Shown: in pieces, positions 9,353 to 18,008 of the stretch
Numbering within the stretch: the stretch's first letter is position 1
Layout of the letters: every line of letters starts with the position of its first letter
NCBI RefSeq assembly: GCF_011390835.1
Contig: NZ_JAABRQ010000014.1
Span: forward strand, 40,300 to 104,299
Direction of reading: 5' to 3'
From: Hydrogenophaga sp.
GTDB taxonomy: Bacteria; Pseudomonadota; Gammaproteobacteria; Burkholderiales; Burkholderiaceae_C
Length of the DNA stretch: 64,000 nucleotides
Position numbers and translations under genes: made by a program
Notes under the pieces: model-generated
The model's database searches: none
Told to the model about the DNA's origin: nothing
The model's input: only the letters and a program-made list of their open reading frames with translations

Positions 9353-9700
9353 ATGCAATCTATCCACCCCGCCCAGCTCGACGAGTGGCTTGAACAGGCC
9401 CGCCAGGCCGCACCCGGCAAAGCACCAGTGGTGCTGGACGTGCGTGAGCCCTGGGAGCTGCAGACCGCCTCGGTAAAACCTGACGGCTTCGAGCTGCTCG
9501 CCATGCCCATGCGCAGCGTGCCGGCTCGCTACCTCGAGCTCGACCGGCACCAGCCCATCGCCTGCCTGTGTCATCACGGCGCACGCAGCGCGCAGGTGGT
9601 GCACTTTCTCATGAACCAGGGGTTTGACCAGGTGGTCAACATCCACGGCGGCATCAACGCCTGGTCGCACGAACGCGATACGACCGTGCCGCGCTATTGA
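9353..9700 (+). CDS. Rhodanese-like domain protein
   Basis: A single rhodanese domain fills the 115-residue protein. The N-terminal part contains the conserved VVLDVREPWE motif. The predicted catalytic cysteine is in ACLCHHGARSAQV, followed by GFDQVVNIHGGINAW. Single-domain rhodaneses transfer sulfane sulfur through a cysteine persulfide; the physiological acceptor is unknown. No signal peptide is present, so it is cytoplasmic. It sits between pcm and tolC with gaps of about 20-30 bp and is probably cotranscribed with them. Confidence 0.88.
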   Translation: MQSIHPAQLDEWLEQARQAAPGKAPVVLDVREPWELQTASVKPDGFELLAMPMRSVPARYLELDRHQPIACLCHHGARSAQVVHFLMNQGFDQVVNIHGGINAWSHERDTTVPRY

Positions 9701-9731
9701 GGCCCTGAAGAAGCCGCTCCAAGGAAAGCCC

Positions 9732-11093
9732 ATGAAACACCTCCACCCATCCATTGGCCAAGCCCGTTTACGCGGTCACGCCCTGAGCCGGCTGACCGCT
9801 GGCATCTGCCTGGCGCTGGGGGTCGGCGCGGTCCACGCACAAAGCCTGGTGGAACTGTACGAAGCAGCGCGCGGCTTCGACGCCACCTACCTGTCGGCCC
9901 GCTCCCAGTTCGACGCCAGCGTGGCCCGCGCCGAACAGGCCCGCGCCGGCCTGCTGCCGCAGGTGGGGCTGGGCGCAGGCGCCAGCTGGACCAATCGCGA
10001 CAGCTCGGTGGCTGCGCTCGACGGTACCAGCAACAGCCAGAACGTCACGCTTTCGGCCAGCCAGCCCCTGTACCGCCCGGCCAACAAGATCATCAACGAC
10101 CAGGGGCAACGCTCGGTGGAAGTGGCCAAGGTGCAGCTGCAGGCGGCTGAACAAGACCTGATCGTGCGCACTACGCAGGCGTATTTCGACGTGCTCGCTG
10201 CCGAAGACACGCTCACCTTTGTCAAGGCACAAAAAACCGCGGTGTCCGAACAACTGGCCGCCGCCAAACGCAATTTTGAGGTCGGCACGAGCACCATCAC
10301 AGACTCGCGCGAGGCGCAGGCTCGCTTCGACCTCACCACGGCGCAAGAGATCGCCGCCGAAAACGATCTTCGCGTAAAAAAGCTGGCCCTTGATCAGCTG
10401 GTTGGCCAGAACGGCACTGCCCCCAAGCCTCTGGTGGCACCCGTCCAATTGCCACCGCTCTCACCCGCTGATCCGCAGGCGTGGGTCAGCCAGTCGGAAA
10501 TACTCAGCCCCAATGTGTTGCAGGCGCAAAAGGGCCTGGAGATCGCGCAGCTCGAAACCCAGAAAGCCGAAGCGGGACACCTGCCCACACTGGACTTGGT
10601 GGGGCAGTACCAGATCGCTCGCGGGCCTTCAGGTTTCACCACGATCCCAGGCAACGTCCGCAACAACAACGCCACCGTCGGCCTGCAGTTCAACATGCCG
10701 CTGTTCGCCGGCTACGCCATCCAGAACCGAGTCAAGGAAACCCTGTCGCTGGAAGAAAAAGCCCGCGCCGACCTCGAAGCTGCCAAGCGCGCCGTAGCCC
10801 AGGCTACCCGCACTGCCTATTTCGGCGTGCTCTCAGGTCAAAGCCAGGTCAAAGCCCTTGAAGCTGCGGAGGCCTCCAGCCAGAGCGCTCTCGATGCCAA
10901 CAAGCTCGGCTACCAAGTGGGCGTGCGAATCAACATTGACGTGCTCAACGCCCAGAGTCAGCTGTTCCAGACCAAACGCGATCTGGCCTTGGCACGCTAC
11001 AACGTGCTGATCGGTGAGCTGAGGCTGCGGCAGGCGAGTGGACAGCTCACGGCTGACGACTTGCTCCCGGTGAATGCGCTGCTGGCACGTTAG
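9732..11093 (+). CDS. tolC: TolC-family outer-membrane efflux channel
   Basis: The mature start is at the ATG at 9732, giving 453 residues. The longer ORF (9624) would add out-of-family sequence before the signal peptide (AGICLALGVGAVHAQS). Two repeated outer-membrane-efflux halves are visible. The first has SLVELYEAARGFDATYLSARSQ and VRTTQAYFDVLAAEDTL, and the second has YQVGVRINIDVLNAQSQLFQTKRDLALARYNVL. TolC trimers form a channel across the outer membrane and periplasm for RND pumps and type I secretion. The adaptor and RND pump upstream on the same strand are likely partners. The next gene begins a different functional block (glycan synthesis). Confidence 0.92.
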   Translation: MKHLHPSIGQARLRGHALSRLTAGICLALGVGAVHAQSLVELYEAARGFDATYLSARSQFDASVARAEQARAGLLPQVGLGAGASWTNRDSSVAALDGTSNSQNVTLSASQPLYRPANKIINDQGQRSVEVAKVQLQAAEQDLIVRTTQAYFDVLAAEDTLTFVKAQKTAVSEQLAAAKRNFEVGTSTITDSREAQARFDLTTAQEIAAENDLRVKKLALDQLVGQNGTAPKPLVAPVQLPPLSPADPQAWVSQSEILSPNVLQAQKGLEIAQLETQKAEAGHLPTLDLVGQYQIARGPSGFTTIPGNVRNNNATVGLQFNMPLFAGYAIQNRVKETLSLEEKARADLEAAKRAVAQATRTAYFGVLSGQSQVKALEAAEASSQSALDANKLGYQVGVRINIDVLNAQSQLFQTKRDLALARYNVLIGELRLRQASGQLTADDLLPVNALLAR

Positions 11094-11106
11094 GGCTTTC
11101 TGAAGA

Positions 11107-12210
11107 ATGGGCCTTCTGAAATGGAAACTGGTCCGCGAGATCAACCGCATCAGGCAACAGCTGCGCGGCATCCCTGAGTTTTTCAGTGAGCCGGCTCAAC
11201 GAAGGCAGCACGATGCGCAGCGCTCGGTGTTGCTGGAGCCCCAGCACGGCGATGTGGCGAAGAGAAAGAAGATTGCCCTGTTGCTTGTGTACCAACCCCA
11301 AGGGGTAGCAGACTCCACGCGGTGGACCTGCGAACACCTGGTGGCCAAAGGCTACTCGCCGCTCATCATCAGCAACGCCCCACTTTCTGCAGCTGACCGT
11401 CAAATGCTCGCGCCCTGGGTCTGGCGCATGGCCGAACGTCCCAATTTTGGCTATGACTTTGGTGGCTACCGAGACGGCATCTGGCTTCTACAGCAGTGGC
11501 AGATCGCCCCCGAGACACTGATCGTGCTCAACGACAGCATATGGTTTCCATTGACTGGCAACGAAACGCTCATCGATTGCATGGAAGGCAGTTCAGCAGA
11601 CTTTGTCGGGGCGCTGCAGCTCGATCCTCTTCGCCAGGTTGAGGGTATCCCACGTAAAAAGCGCCCCTTCTTCGGATCTTTTTTCTTGATGTTCAAGCGC
11701 AATGCCTGGGAGCACTCGGCTTTCCGGATGTTCTGGAGTGGATACGAGAACACCAGCAACAAATACAAGACCATCCGACGGGGAGAGCGGGGTCTATCGC
11801 ATGCGTTGATGGACGCTGGCGTTTCATACGAGGCCATTTACACGCGATCGGGACTGGATGCCTACCTTGGCCGACAATCCAACCATGCTTTGGTGCGGGT
11901 CTTGCAACAGTTAGTGACGATTGATGAGCGCCTGGAGACCCAGATCGCCGATGCGGTCATTCAGTTCGATTCCTCGCCAGAGTGGCGCAATAGAGCACTG
12001 GAACTCGCCATGGCCGCCACGGAAAAACAGAATATCCTCGCTACGGCGCCCATCGCCTCGCTCAGCGTCTTTGCTGTGCCATATCTCAAGAAATCCCGTG
12101 ACTGGAACAACCTTAAGGCTTTGTACAAGGTGCGGGATGCCATGCTGGAAGGCAGCCTGCCGATCGCTCACGCATCCATCATGAATGACTTGAATGCGCT
12201 GCTGGACTGA
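11107..12210 (+). CDS. RgpF-like (rhamnan synthesis F family) glycan protein
   Basis: The 367-residue protein resembles the RgpF family found in polysaccharide loci. Diagnostic stretches are KIALLLVYQPQGVADSTRWTCEHL, RPNFGYDFGGYRDGIWLL, and LIVLNDSIWFPL. These recall the family pattern in which a YD(F)GGYRDG box precedes a LNDS box. The family is thought to act as, or with, glycosyltransferases that build rhamnose-rich or O-antigen chains. There is no signal peptide or membrane segment. It starts 13 bp after tolC but is functionally unrelated, and it is the first gene of the glycan island. Base composition is visibly lower in G+C than the preceding genes. Exact activity is unknown. Confidence 0.72.
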   Translation: MGLLKWKLVREINRIRQQLRGIPEFFSEPAQRRQHDAQRSVLLEPQHGDVAKRKKIALLLVYQPQGVADSTRWTCEHLVAKGYSPLIISNAPLSAADRQMLAPWVWRMAERPNFGYDFGGYRDGIWLLQQWQIAPETLIVLNDSIWFPLTGNETLIDCMEGSSADFVGALQLDPLRQVEGIPRKKRPFFGSFFLMFKRNAWEHSAFRMFWSGYENTSNKYKTIRRGERGLSHALMDAGVSYEAIYTRSGLDAYLGRQSNHALVRVLQQLVTIDERLETQIADAVIQFDSSPEWRNRALELAMAATEKQNILATAPIASLSVFAVPYLKKSRDWNNLKALYKVRDAMLEGSLPIAHASIMNDLNALLD

Positions 12211-12372
12211 GCGAGTTGCAGCAACCATGGCTCCGCAAAAATCGACCCGCAGGCAACTTGCAATGGCTCCGTCTGCGCCATCCGAACACGTGCTCTGTGT
12301 CTGCTTCCCTCGCCAGACCTGATCCAGAGTTCGCCCGATCTTGGGTGACACCTGTATTTCCCCTAGCCTCCA

Positions 12373-13641
12373 ATGCTGTCCTCTGCATCTAACCCCAGCG
12401 CCTGGCCTCAGTGGCGAAACTTCACCGATCAGTGGTGTGGTTGGGCCGTGGTGGCCATGGTCTTTGCGGCGCCAATTTCTCGGTCACTCTTCATCGTGAC
12501 GGGCTTGCTGTTTGCGCTCGGCTGGATGGTACAAGGCCAATTCCAGACGAAGGCGGCGCTCTTGGCCAAGCAGCCAGTCACAGCACCTTTGCTGCTTCTT
12601 GCTGGCATAGTTGTTTGCTGGTCTGTCTTCAGTCCTGCGCCATGGGACGCCATTTTGACCAGCCTGAAGGTCTACTCCAAGTTACTGTTGGTTCTGATGA
12701 TTCTGTTCACATTGACTGAGGAACGCTGGCGAAACCGTGCGTGGTGGGCATTTGGAATCTCGATGAGCATCGTGGTGGCGTCGACCTATGCCAATGTGCT
12801 GCTTGATCTGCCATGGTCGAAGACACAAAACCAAGGGCTGGGTCAGGATCACAGTGTGTTCATTGAACATGTGTCACAAAGCGTGATGACCGCTGTGGCT
12901 GTCGCTTGGATACTCCAACATGCCACCACCTGCAAAACCTGGGCTGGCCGTTTTGCTTGGGGTAGCGCCGCCGTCTTGGCGTTTTGCAGCGTGCTGTTCC
13001 TGCTTGCAGGTCGCTCCGGTCTGGTGGCCATGGCTCTGGTCACAGTGGTGTTCATTGCCTTGGCCACACCCAAGTCTAAGCGTCTGCCAGTGACCCTGGC
13101 CGCTGGTCTGATCGGCCTTGCCGCCATGGTTTCCAGCCCCTTGATTAAAGACCGTATCCTTCTCGGATACCACGAGGTGATCAACTACCAGCCCTTTGAA
13201 TTGACTTCACTGGGTGCACGCATCGATATGTGGCGCTTTGCCCTGGATCGAACACTGGACCAGCCCTTGTTGGGCAGCGGCATCGGCACCTACCACCAAC
13301 AGGCAGCGAAGCACTTTGGGCACTGCACCTGGGTTTGCGACCATCCGCACAACCAGTACCTCTTCTTCGGTATGGAACTTGGCTTGCCTGGTTTGCTGGC
13401 GTTCGTTTGGCTGCTGTGGCGCATCGGTGCGGTCGCACACGCATCGCCCTTCCCCGAACGAGCAACGCTCTTCGCTTTCTTGCTGATTCTTGTGGTGGAC
13501 AGCCTGATCAATGTGCCGTTTTGGTGGCGCGGACAGAGCTATTTCACCTACTCAATGCTCGGCCTTTTGCTCGCCAGCAATTCGCTGGAAAAGTCGACCG
13601 ACAAGGGGCAAAGGCTCAAGGCTTGTGAGCCACCAGCTTGA
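12373..13641 (+). CDS. O-antigen ligase/polymerase family membrane protein (Wzy/WaaL-like)
   Basis: The 422-residue protein has about 11 hydrophobic segments. A large periplasmic loop follows the run of helices and contains the O-antigen ligase signature: SLGARIDMWRFALDRTLDQPLLGSGIGTY, then HPHNQYLFFGMELGLPGL. This matches the Wzy_C/WaaL domain, which joins O-antigen or capsule units to a lipid carrier or lipid A core. The gene follows the RgpF-like gene by 162 bp and converges with the methyltransferase, overlapping its 3' end by 26 bp. Ligase versus polymerase versus protein glycosylation ligase cannot be separated from sequence alone. Confidence 0.82.
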   Translation: MLSSASNPSAWPQWRNFTDQWCGWAVVAMVFAAPISRSLFIVTGLLFALGWMVQGQFQTKAALLAKQPVTAPLLLLAGIVVCWSVFSPAPWDAILTSLKVYSKLLLVLMILFTLTEERWRNRAWWAFGISMSIVVASTYANVLLDLPWSKTQNQGLGQDHSVFIEHVSQSVMTAVAVAWILQHATTCKTWAGRFAWGSAAVLAFCSVLFLLAGRSGLVAMALVTVVFIALATPKSKRLPVTLAAGLIGLAAMVSSPLIKDRILLGYHEVINYQPFELTSLGARIDMWRFALDRTLDQPLLGSGIGTYHQQAAKHFGHCTWVCDHPHNQYLFFGMELGLPGLLAFVWLLWRIGAVAHASPFPERATLFAFLLILVVDSLINVPFWWRGQSYFTYSMLGLLLASNSLEKSTDKGQRLKACEPPA

Positions 13642-14650
13642 TGAAGTCTTGCCCGTGAGGTGTTCTATCCAGTGACTGCCGCAATTGCCTCGCTTGCGCC
13701 CGATCTTGTGAGCGTATCCGCTTGTTGCCGTTTGCGATGCGTGCAGACTCCCTGATGGTTTCCAGTTGCTGATCACACCTTGAATCCACCACAAAGCCCT
13801 GTTCCATCAAGAGACCACTCAACGTGGACTCAGAAAAGATCATGAGGTGTCGAGGTGCCTCCAGTCCACGCCAATAACGACCAAAGTGGAGGTGCACATC
13901 GCTGAGCGCGTTGGGCGTGGCCAAGATCAGAGTGCCTCCTGGCTTGAGTGCTGCAAACACCACGCGAAGCAAATCTCTGGGATCAAAGACGTGTTCGATG
14001 ACATGCGAGCAGTGCACGCAGTCAAAGCTCGAAGGGGACTGAGAGAGACGCTCGTATCCACCATCCCCCACGCTCAAGCCCGCCGCCTGCGCCGCTCGCA
14101 CCGCTTCTGGGTCCATTTCTAGACCCTCCGCCTTCCATCCCAGTTGCAAGGCCAGACTCAGCGTGGCGCCCGAACCGCAACCGACATCCATCAACCGGCC
14201 AGGCGGTAAATCAGCGAGCTCCTGCCACCCGAAGGGCAATGCGATTCGCTGCGCACGCTTCGCAATCGAGGACCTGAACAGCCGAGGCAAGTTGAGGCGC
14301 GGTTCGATGTTGCGATCAAATCGTTCAGACAAGCGCTCGTTCTTCCACCGTTGCCGCCAACTCTGGAACATCGAGTGTGTGCCTTGGCCTGAATGGGTGT
14401 AGTAGCTTGCATAGGCACGACCGATGGACTGTGGGGTAGGCCGCGGGTTCAGATACAAAGTCTCGCAAACAGTGCATCGCCAATAGTGCCAGTGGCCCGG
14501 CGCCGTGTTGAAGCTCCAGTCGGCAACACCTTCGTGTTGCAAGACCCCCTCCGCACTCGAACAAACCGGACAGGCCGAGACAACGTCCAAGTCCTCAATC
14601 GGCCATTCGGAAAACGTCTCGTGATTCAAAATCTTACGCCCCTGTAGCAC
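13616..14650 (-). CDS. Class I SAM-dependent methyltransferase with N-terminal zinc-ribbon-like segment
   Basis: The 344-residue protein opens with two CxxC-type pairs (CPVCSSAEG and CTVCETLYLNPRP), a zinc-ribbon-like segment common in surface-glycan methyltransferases. The SAM-binding domain follows with LMDVGCGSGATLSLALQLGW and FDCVHCSHVIEHVFDPRDLL, then LKPGGTLILATPN. It likely methylates a sugar or glycan intermediate, but the substrate is unknown. It is the last gene of the minus-strand operon that begins at 19749, 169 bp beyond neuC. Its 3' end overlaps the O-antigen ligase-like gene by 26 bp. G+C content is lower than in the flanking core genes. Confidence 0.82.
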   Translation of the reverse strand: MLQGRKILNHETFSEWPIEDLDVVSACPVCSSAEGVLQHEGVADWSFNTAPGHWHYWRCTVCETLYLNPRPTPQSIGRAYASYYTHSGQGTHSMFQSWRQRWKNERLSERFDRNIEPRLNLPRLFRSSIAKRAQRIALPFGWQELADLPPGRLMDVGCGSGATLSLALQLGWKAEGLEMDPEAVRAAQAAGLSVGDGGYERLSQSPSSFDCVHCSHVIEHVFDPRDLLRVVFAALKPGGTLILATPNALSDVHLHFGRYWRGLEAPRHLMIFSESTLSGLLMEQGFVVDSRCDQQLETIRESARIANGNKRIRSQDRAQARQLRQSLDRTPHGQDFIKLVAHKP

Positions 14651-14819
14651 TTAATAGAAATCCTCTCGAGGCTCCTGTGGCTATTTGCCAGCCACCTTGA
14701 CAAAGCAGCCATGCCGCTGGATCACACCCAGCCTCGACTGCCATGGCCTACGTTGCAGTCTGACCAACAAACCATTGGAACAAACCATGTTAAGCAGCTC
14801 GGTAGATGCAGATGAGCCG

Positions 14820-15977
14820 TCAGGCATCGGCAAACACCTTTTGCAGCGTCCGGTCCCAGAAGGTGGCATCCGAAAGCACCGCGGCAAACTTATGCGCAGC
14901 GTCACCCGCACCGAAAGAAGAATCCAATTCGAACCTGACTTTCCACCGATCAATCAGGAAACGATCAATGATCGAGTGCTCATCGGCGCGACAACCGACC
15001 ACCGACGGAGATTGGGCACGATTGGTCTGCCGCGTGCCCACATCCAAACTCGGTAGCCCGAGAAACGGCGCCTCCCGTACACCAGCACTGCTGTTCCCGA
15101 CCATTACAGCAGCGTGTCGCATCAGCTCAGAGAAATAGGCGAATCGCATCGACGGTATCTGTCGAAACCGTTCCCTTGGCAGCTCGTCAATTACCGCAAA
15201 AATATCCTCCGTACCAGGGTCGTTGTTGGGCGAGATGACAATAAAGTTGCGTCCACTGGCCTCGAGACGATCGAATAGGGCGCGAGCCTGGGCTCCCATG
15301 GTGGCGACCTCGGAGGTCACCGGATGGAAGATCACGATGCCGTAATCATCAAATGGGATTTCGTAGCGCGCCTTGACCTCCTCGATGGTCACGCCAGATG
15401 GTTGGGCGTGGGTATCGAGTTCGGGTGAGCCGATGTTGTACACGCTGTCGGCGGACTCGCCCAGCGCCAGTACGCGAGCGCGCGCCGCCTCGGAGCTCAC
15501 GAAATGCGTGGCGCACAGCTTGGTGTTGCAGTGGCGGATGCTCTCGTCAATGGTGCCCGACACCTCCCCTCCCTCGATGTGGGCCGAAGGAATGTACTTC
15601 ATGGCGCAGACGATGGACGCTGCCAGTGCCTCGACACGGTCGCCGTGGATCACCACCAGGTCGGGCCGGTGTTCGTGCACGAAGTCGGAGAACCCGAGCA
15701 GCGTCTTGGACAGAATGAACTCCTGCGCGTCGCCCTCGCGCTGGTTCACGAACTCGAAGAACTCGGCACCAGGAAAACGCTTCACTTCCAACCGGGTTTC
15801 GCCGTAGCGTCGCATCATGTGCATCCCAGTGATGAAGAAGCTGATGGCGAAACCCGCCGATGCTGCAGCGGTGGCCAGAGGTTCGAGCTTGCCGAAGTCG
15901 GCTCGCGTGCCGGTGACGAACAGCAGCCGCTTGCCGGTGACGCGCTCCTTGTTGCTCTCGCCTTGCACTTCAGGCAT
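14820..15977 (-). CDS. neuC: UDP-N-acetylglucosamine 2-epimerase (hydrolysing), NeuC type
   Basis: The 385-residue protein carries the epimerase family signatures VTGTRADFGKLEPL, ITGMHMMRRYGET, VIHGDRVEALAAS, HIEGGEVSGTIDESIRH and VGNSSAGVREAP...DVGTRQTNR. These resemble NeuC/SiaA from meningococcal sialic acid loci, as I remember them, more than the non-hydrolysing WecB enzyme. The reaction would convert UDP-GlcNAc to ManNAc plus UDP, the first step of sialic acid synthesis. The gene overlaps the 3' end of neuB by 8 bp, which indicates translational coupling. An alternative substrate (a GDP- or UDP-linked diacetylbacillosamine, as in LegG) is possible but less favoured. Confidence 0.85.
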   Translation of the reverse strand: MPEVQGESNKERVTGKRLLFVTGTRADFGKLEPLATAAASAGFAISFFITGMHMMRRYGETRLEVKRFPGAEFFEFVNQREGDAQEFILSKTLLGFSDFVHEHRPDLVVIHGDRVEALAASIVCAMKYIPSAHIEGGEVSGTIDESIRHCNTKLCATHFVSSEAARARVLALGESADSVYNIGSPELDTHAQPSGVTIEEVKARYEIPFDDYGIVIFHPVTSEVATMGAQARALFDRLEASGRNFIVISPNNDPGTEDIFAVIDELPRERFRQIPSMRFAYFSELMRHAAVMVGNSSAGVREAPFLGLPSLDVGTRQTNRAQSPSVVGCRADEHSIIDRFLIDRWKVRFELDSSFGAGDAAHKFAAVLSDATFWDRTLQKVFADA

Positions 15978-17022
15978 TCGCCAGCGGCGTCACGCCGTCC
16001 AGATCGCTCCACAGCAACTGCTGGTTGCGCTTGACCGCGCGGGTCAGGCGCGCGCCCACCAGCCGGTCGAAATGTTGCACCGAAATCTCGCCCGAGCCGG
16101 GACGGCGCGCCCAGATATCGGTGGCGCCAACCACATGACCGGCGGGCAGATCCTTGTCGGCGACCATGGAGCCACGTGCGAAGCGGTAAACGTCTTCTTC
16201 GGGCCCGGTGCGCTGCTTGGGGTTGTGCAGCGCGGTGTGGATTTCGCGCGACCGGTCGATCAGGAACTTGAGTTCGGCGGGGTCCATGGAGCAGGAGATG
16301 TCCGGCCCCTTGCGGTAGCGCGTGTCGGTGAAATGGCGCTCCAGAATGCAGGCGCCCAGCGCCACCGAGGCCAGCGCCATCGACGGGCCAATGCTGTGGT
16401 CGGAGAAACCGATCACAGCGAGCGGGAAGGCTGCCCGCAGCTCGTTAATGCCTTGCAGGCTCACGATCTCGGGCGGCGAAGGGTAGAGATTGGTGCACTC
16501 CAGCAGCGCGTATTCGACACCCGCTTCGTCCAGCGCCTGCACCGAAGGCCGCATAGTCTCCACCGTCTGCATGCCGGTACTCATGATGATGGGCTTGCCA
16601 AATCCGGCGATGTGGCGGATCAGCGGCAGGTGGTTGCATTCGCCCGAACCGATCTTGTAGCCGGCCACGCCAATGTCATTCAGAAAATCGGCGGCAGCGC
16701 GTGAAAAAGGTGTGGAGATATAGATCATGCCGAGCGACTCGGCGTGCTTCTTGAGCGCGATCTCGTCGTCCTTGGACAGGGCGCAGCGCTCCATCACCTC
16801 CCAAATGGACACGTCCGCATTGGGCGGAAAGATCTGCTTGGCCTCGTCGGTCATTTCGTCGTCGACGAAATGCGTCTGGTGCTTGACCATTTCGCAGCCA
16901 GCGCTGTGCGCCGCACTGACCATGCCCTTGGCCACGTCCAGGCTACCGCCGTGGTTGATGCCGATCTCGGCGATCACCAGCGGCGGGTGCTGAGGACCAA
17001 TTTCTCGGTGAGCGATTTTCAT
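15970..17022 (-). CDS. neuB: N-acetylneuraminate synthase (sialic acid synthase)
   Basis: The 350-residue protein has the NeuB barrel (LVIAEIGINHGGSLDVAKGM) and a C-terminal antifreeze-like SAF domain (ARRPGSGEISVQHFDRLVGARLTRAV). The VKHQTHFVDDEMTDEAKQIFP stretch and STPFSRAAADFL match NeuB of true sialic acid loci as I recall them, rather than legionaminic or pseudaminic synthases, which tend to read KFQT. It would condense ManNAc with phosphoenolpyruvate to N-acetylneuraminate. It overlaps neuC by 8 bp and lies 162 bp downstream of the SDR gene; that gap holds a C/G-rich repeat. Confidence 0.87.
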   Translation of the reverse strand: MKIAHREIGPQHPPLVIAEIGINHGGSLDVAKGMVSAAHSAGCEMVKHQTHFVDDEMTDEAKQIFPPNADVSIWEVMERCALSKDDEIALKKHAESLGMIYISTPFSRAAADFLNDIGVAGYKIGSGECNHLPLIRHIAGFGKPIIMSTGMQTVETMRPSVQALDEAGVEYALLECTNLYPSPPEIVSLQGINELRAAFPLAVIGFSDHSIGPSMALASVALGACILERHFTDTRYRKGPDISCSMDPAELKFLIDRSREIHTALHNPKQRTGPEEDVYRFARGSMVADKDLPAGHVVGATDIWARRPGSGEISVQHFDRLVGARLTRAVKRNQQLLWSDLDGVTPLANA

Positions 17023-17080
17023 GGAAGCGTCCTAGGGAAAGAAATTTTCAGATCGACGTGTCTTCGTCCAGCGCACGCCG

Positions 17081-17152
17081 CAGAACCGGCTCCGCCGGGC
17101 TGCTGGCGTGGCCCCCCCATCGAGGGGAAGGCGCGAAGCGACGCAGAGGGGC
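17081..17152. repeat. C/G-rich intergenic palindromic repeat, copy 1
   Basis: This copy lies between neuB and the SDR gene. It contains ACCGGCTCCGCCGGG, then a run of seven C, ATCGAGGGGAAGG, and CGCGAAGCGACG. The CCGGCTCCGCCGG element and the CGAAGC block recur in the copies at 39143-39241 and 40809-40881. It has no coding potential consistent with its neighbours. Confidence 0.5.
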
Positions 17153-17184
17153 ATCTCAGGTACACGGCGTAGGGGTAGTCATCG

Positions 17185-17988
17185 CTACACAGCGGTCCAG
17201 CCGCCCTCGACAAAAAACTGCTGCCCCGTCGAGTACGCCGAAGCATCGGACACCAAGTAGATCATCATGCCCACCATGTCCTCTGGCTTGGCCATGCGGC
17301 CCAGCGGGGTGCGCGCGACGTAGCGGCGAACAAACTCTGGGTCGTGGTTGTTTTGCACTCCACCAGGCACCAGCGTGTTGACCCGGATGCCTTTCTCTCC
17401 CCAGTAGGTGGCGAGCCAGCGCGTGAGGCCGTGCACGCCGGCCTTGGCCGCCGCGTAGCTGGGCAGGGAATTGAATTTCATGCCTTCGTATATACGGTGG
17501 TCGGGTCCGACCACGCCATAGGTGCTCGACACGTTGACCAGGCTACCGCCTCCACCCTGGAGCATGGCCTTGCCGCCTTCGCGGGCCACCAGATAGACAC
17601 CGGTGAGGTTGACGCGGATCGCCTGCTCCCACACCGCCAGGGTGGAGTCTTCAAACGACGTGAACACAGCGCCCTGGCGCATCAGGTGTTCGCCAGTGGC
17701 CGCCGCGTTGTTGAGCACCGCATCAACACGTCCGAATTTCTTCAGCACGGTCTGGAACAGCTCCACCACATCGGCCTCCACGCCCACGTCGCAGACGATG
17801 CCCCACGCGCCTGGGCCTTGAGGCGACTTGACCGCCCGGGCCTTGGCCACCGGATCGGCGGCGGCCAGATCGGCCATCACCACCTGGGCGCCATGTTCGG
17901 CCAGCCCCTGGCAATAGGCCGAGCCCAGCAGACCAGTACCACCGGTCACCACCACCACCTTGCCGGTCAGATCAAATCGTTGTGTCAT
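17185..17988 (-). CDS. SDR-family oxidoreductase of the nonulosonic-acid cluster (PtmA-like)
   Basis: The 267-residue protein is a classical short-chain dehydrogenase. The nucleotide-binding motif is TGGTGLLGSAYCQGLA, the structural NNAA motif is VLNNAAATGE, and the active site has SSTYGVVG and YAAAKAGVH. SDRs of this kind sit beside CMP-sialate synthetase genes in several surface-glycan loci, for example ptmA in Campylobacter, but their step is less well defined. It lies 20 bp downstream of the cytidylyltransferase gene and is part of the same minus-strand operon. It may reduce or epimerise a sugar before or after nonulosonic acid formation. Confidence 0.82.
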   Translation of the reverse strand: MTQRFDLTGKVVVVTGGTGLLGSAYCQGLAEHGAQVVMADLAAADPVAKARAVKSPQGPGAWGIVCDVGVEADVVELFQTVLKKFGRVDAVLNNAAATGEHLMRQGAVFTSFEDSTLAVWEQAIRVNLTGVYLVAREGGKAMLQGGGGSLVNVSSTYGVVGPDHRIYEGMKFNSLPSYAAAKAGVHGLTRWLATYWGEKGIRVNTLVPGGVQNNHDPEFVRRYVARTPLGRMAKPEDMVGMMIYLVSDASAYSTGQQFFVEGGWTAV

Positions 17989-18008
17989 GTCGTGTCCTGA
18001 GTTGGGTT

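Noticed and set aside
14651-14819. Possible small gene between the methyltransferase and neuC
   Set aside because: No start with a Shine-Dalgarno and no conserved pattern; ORFs there extend from neuC antisense.
17023-17184. Possible small gene between neuB and the SDR gene
   Set aside because: The gap is filled by a C/G-rich repeat, and the ORFs there are antisense or low-complexity.
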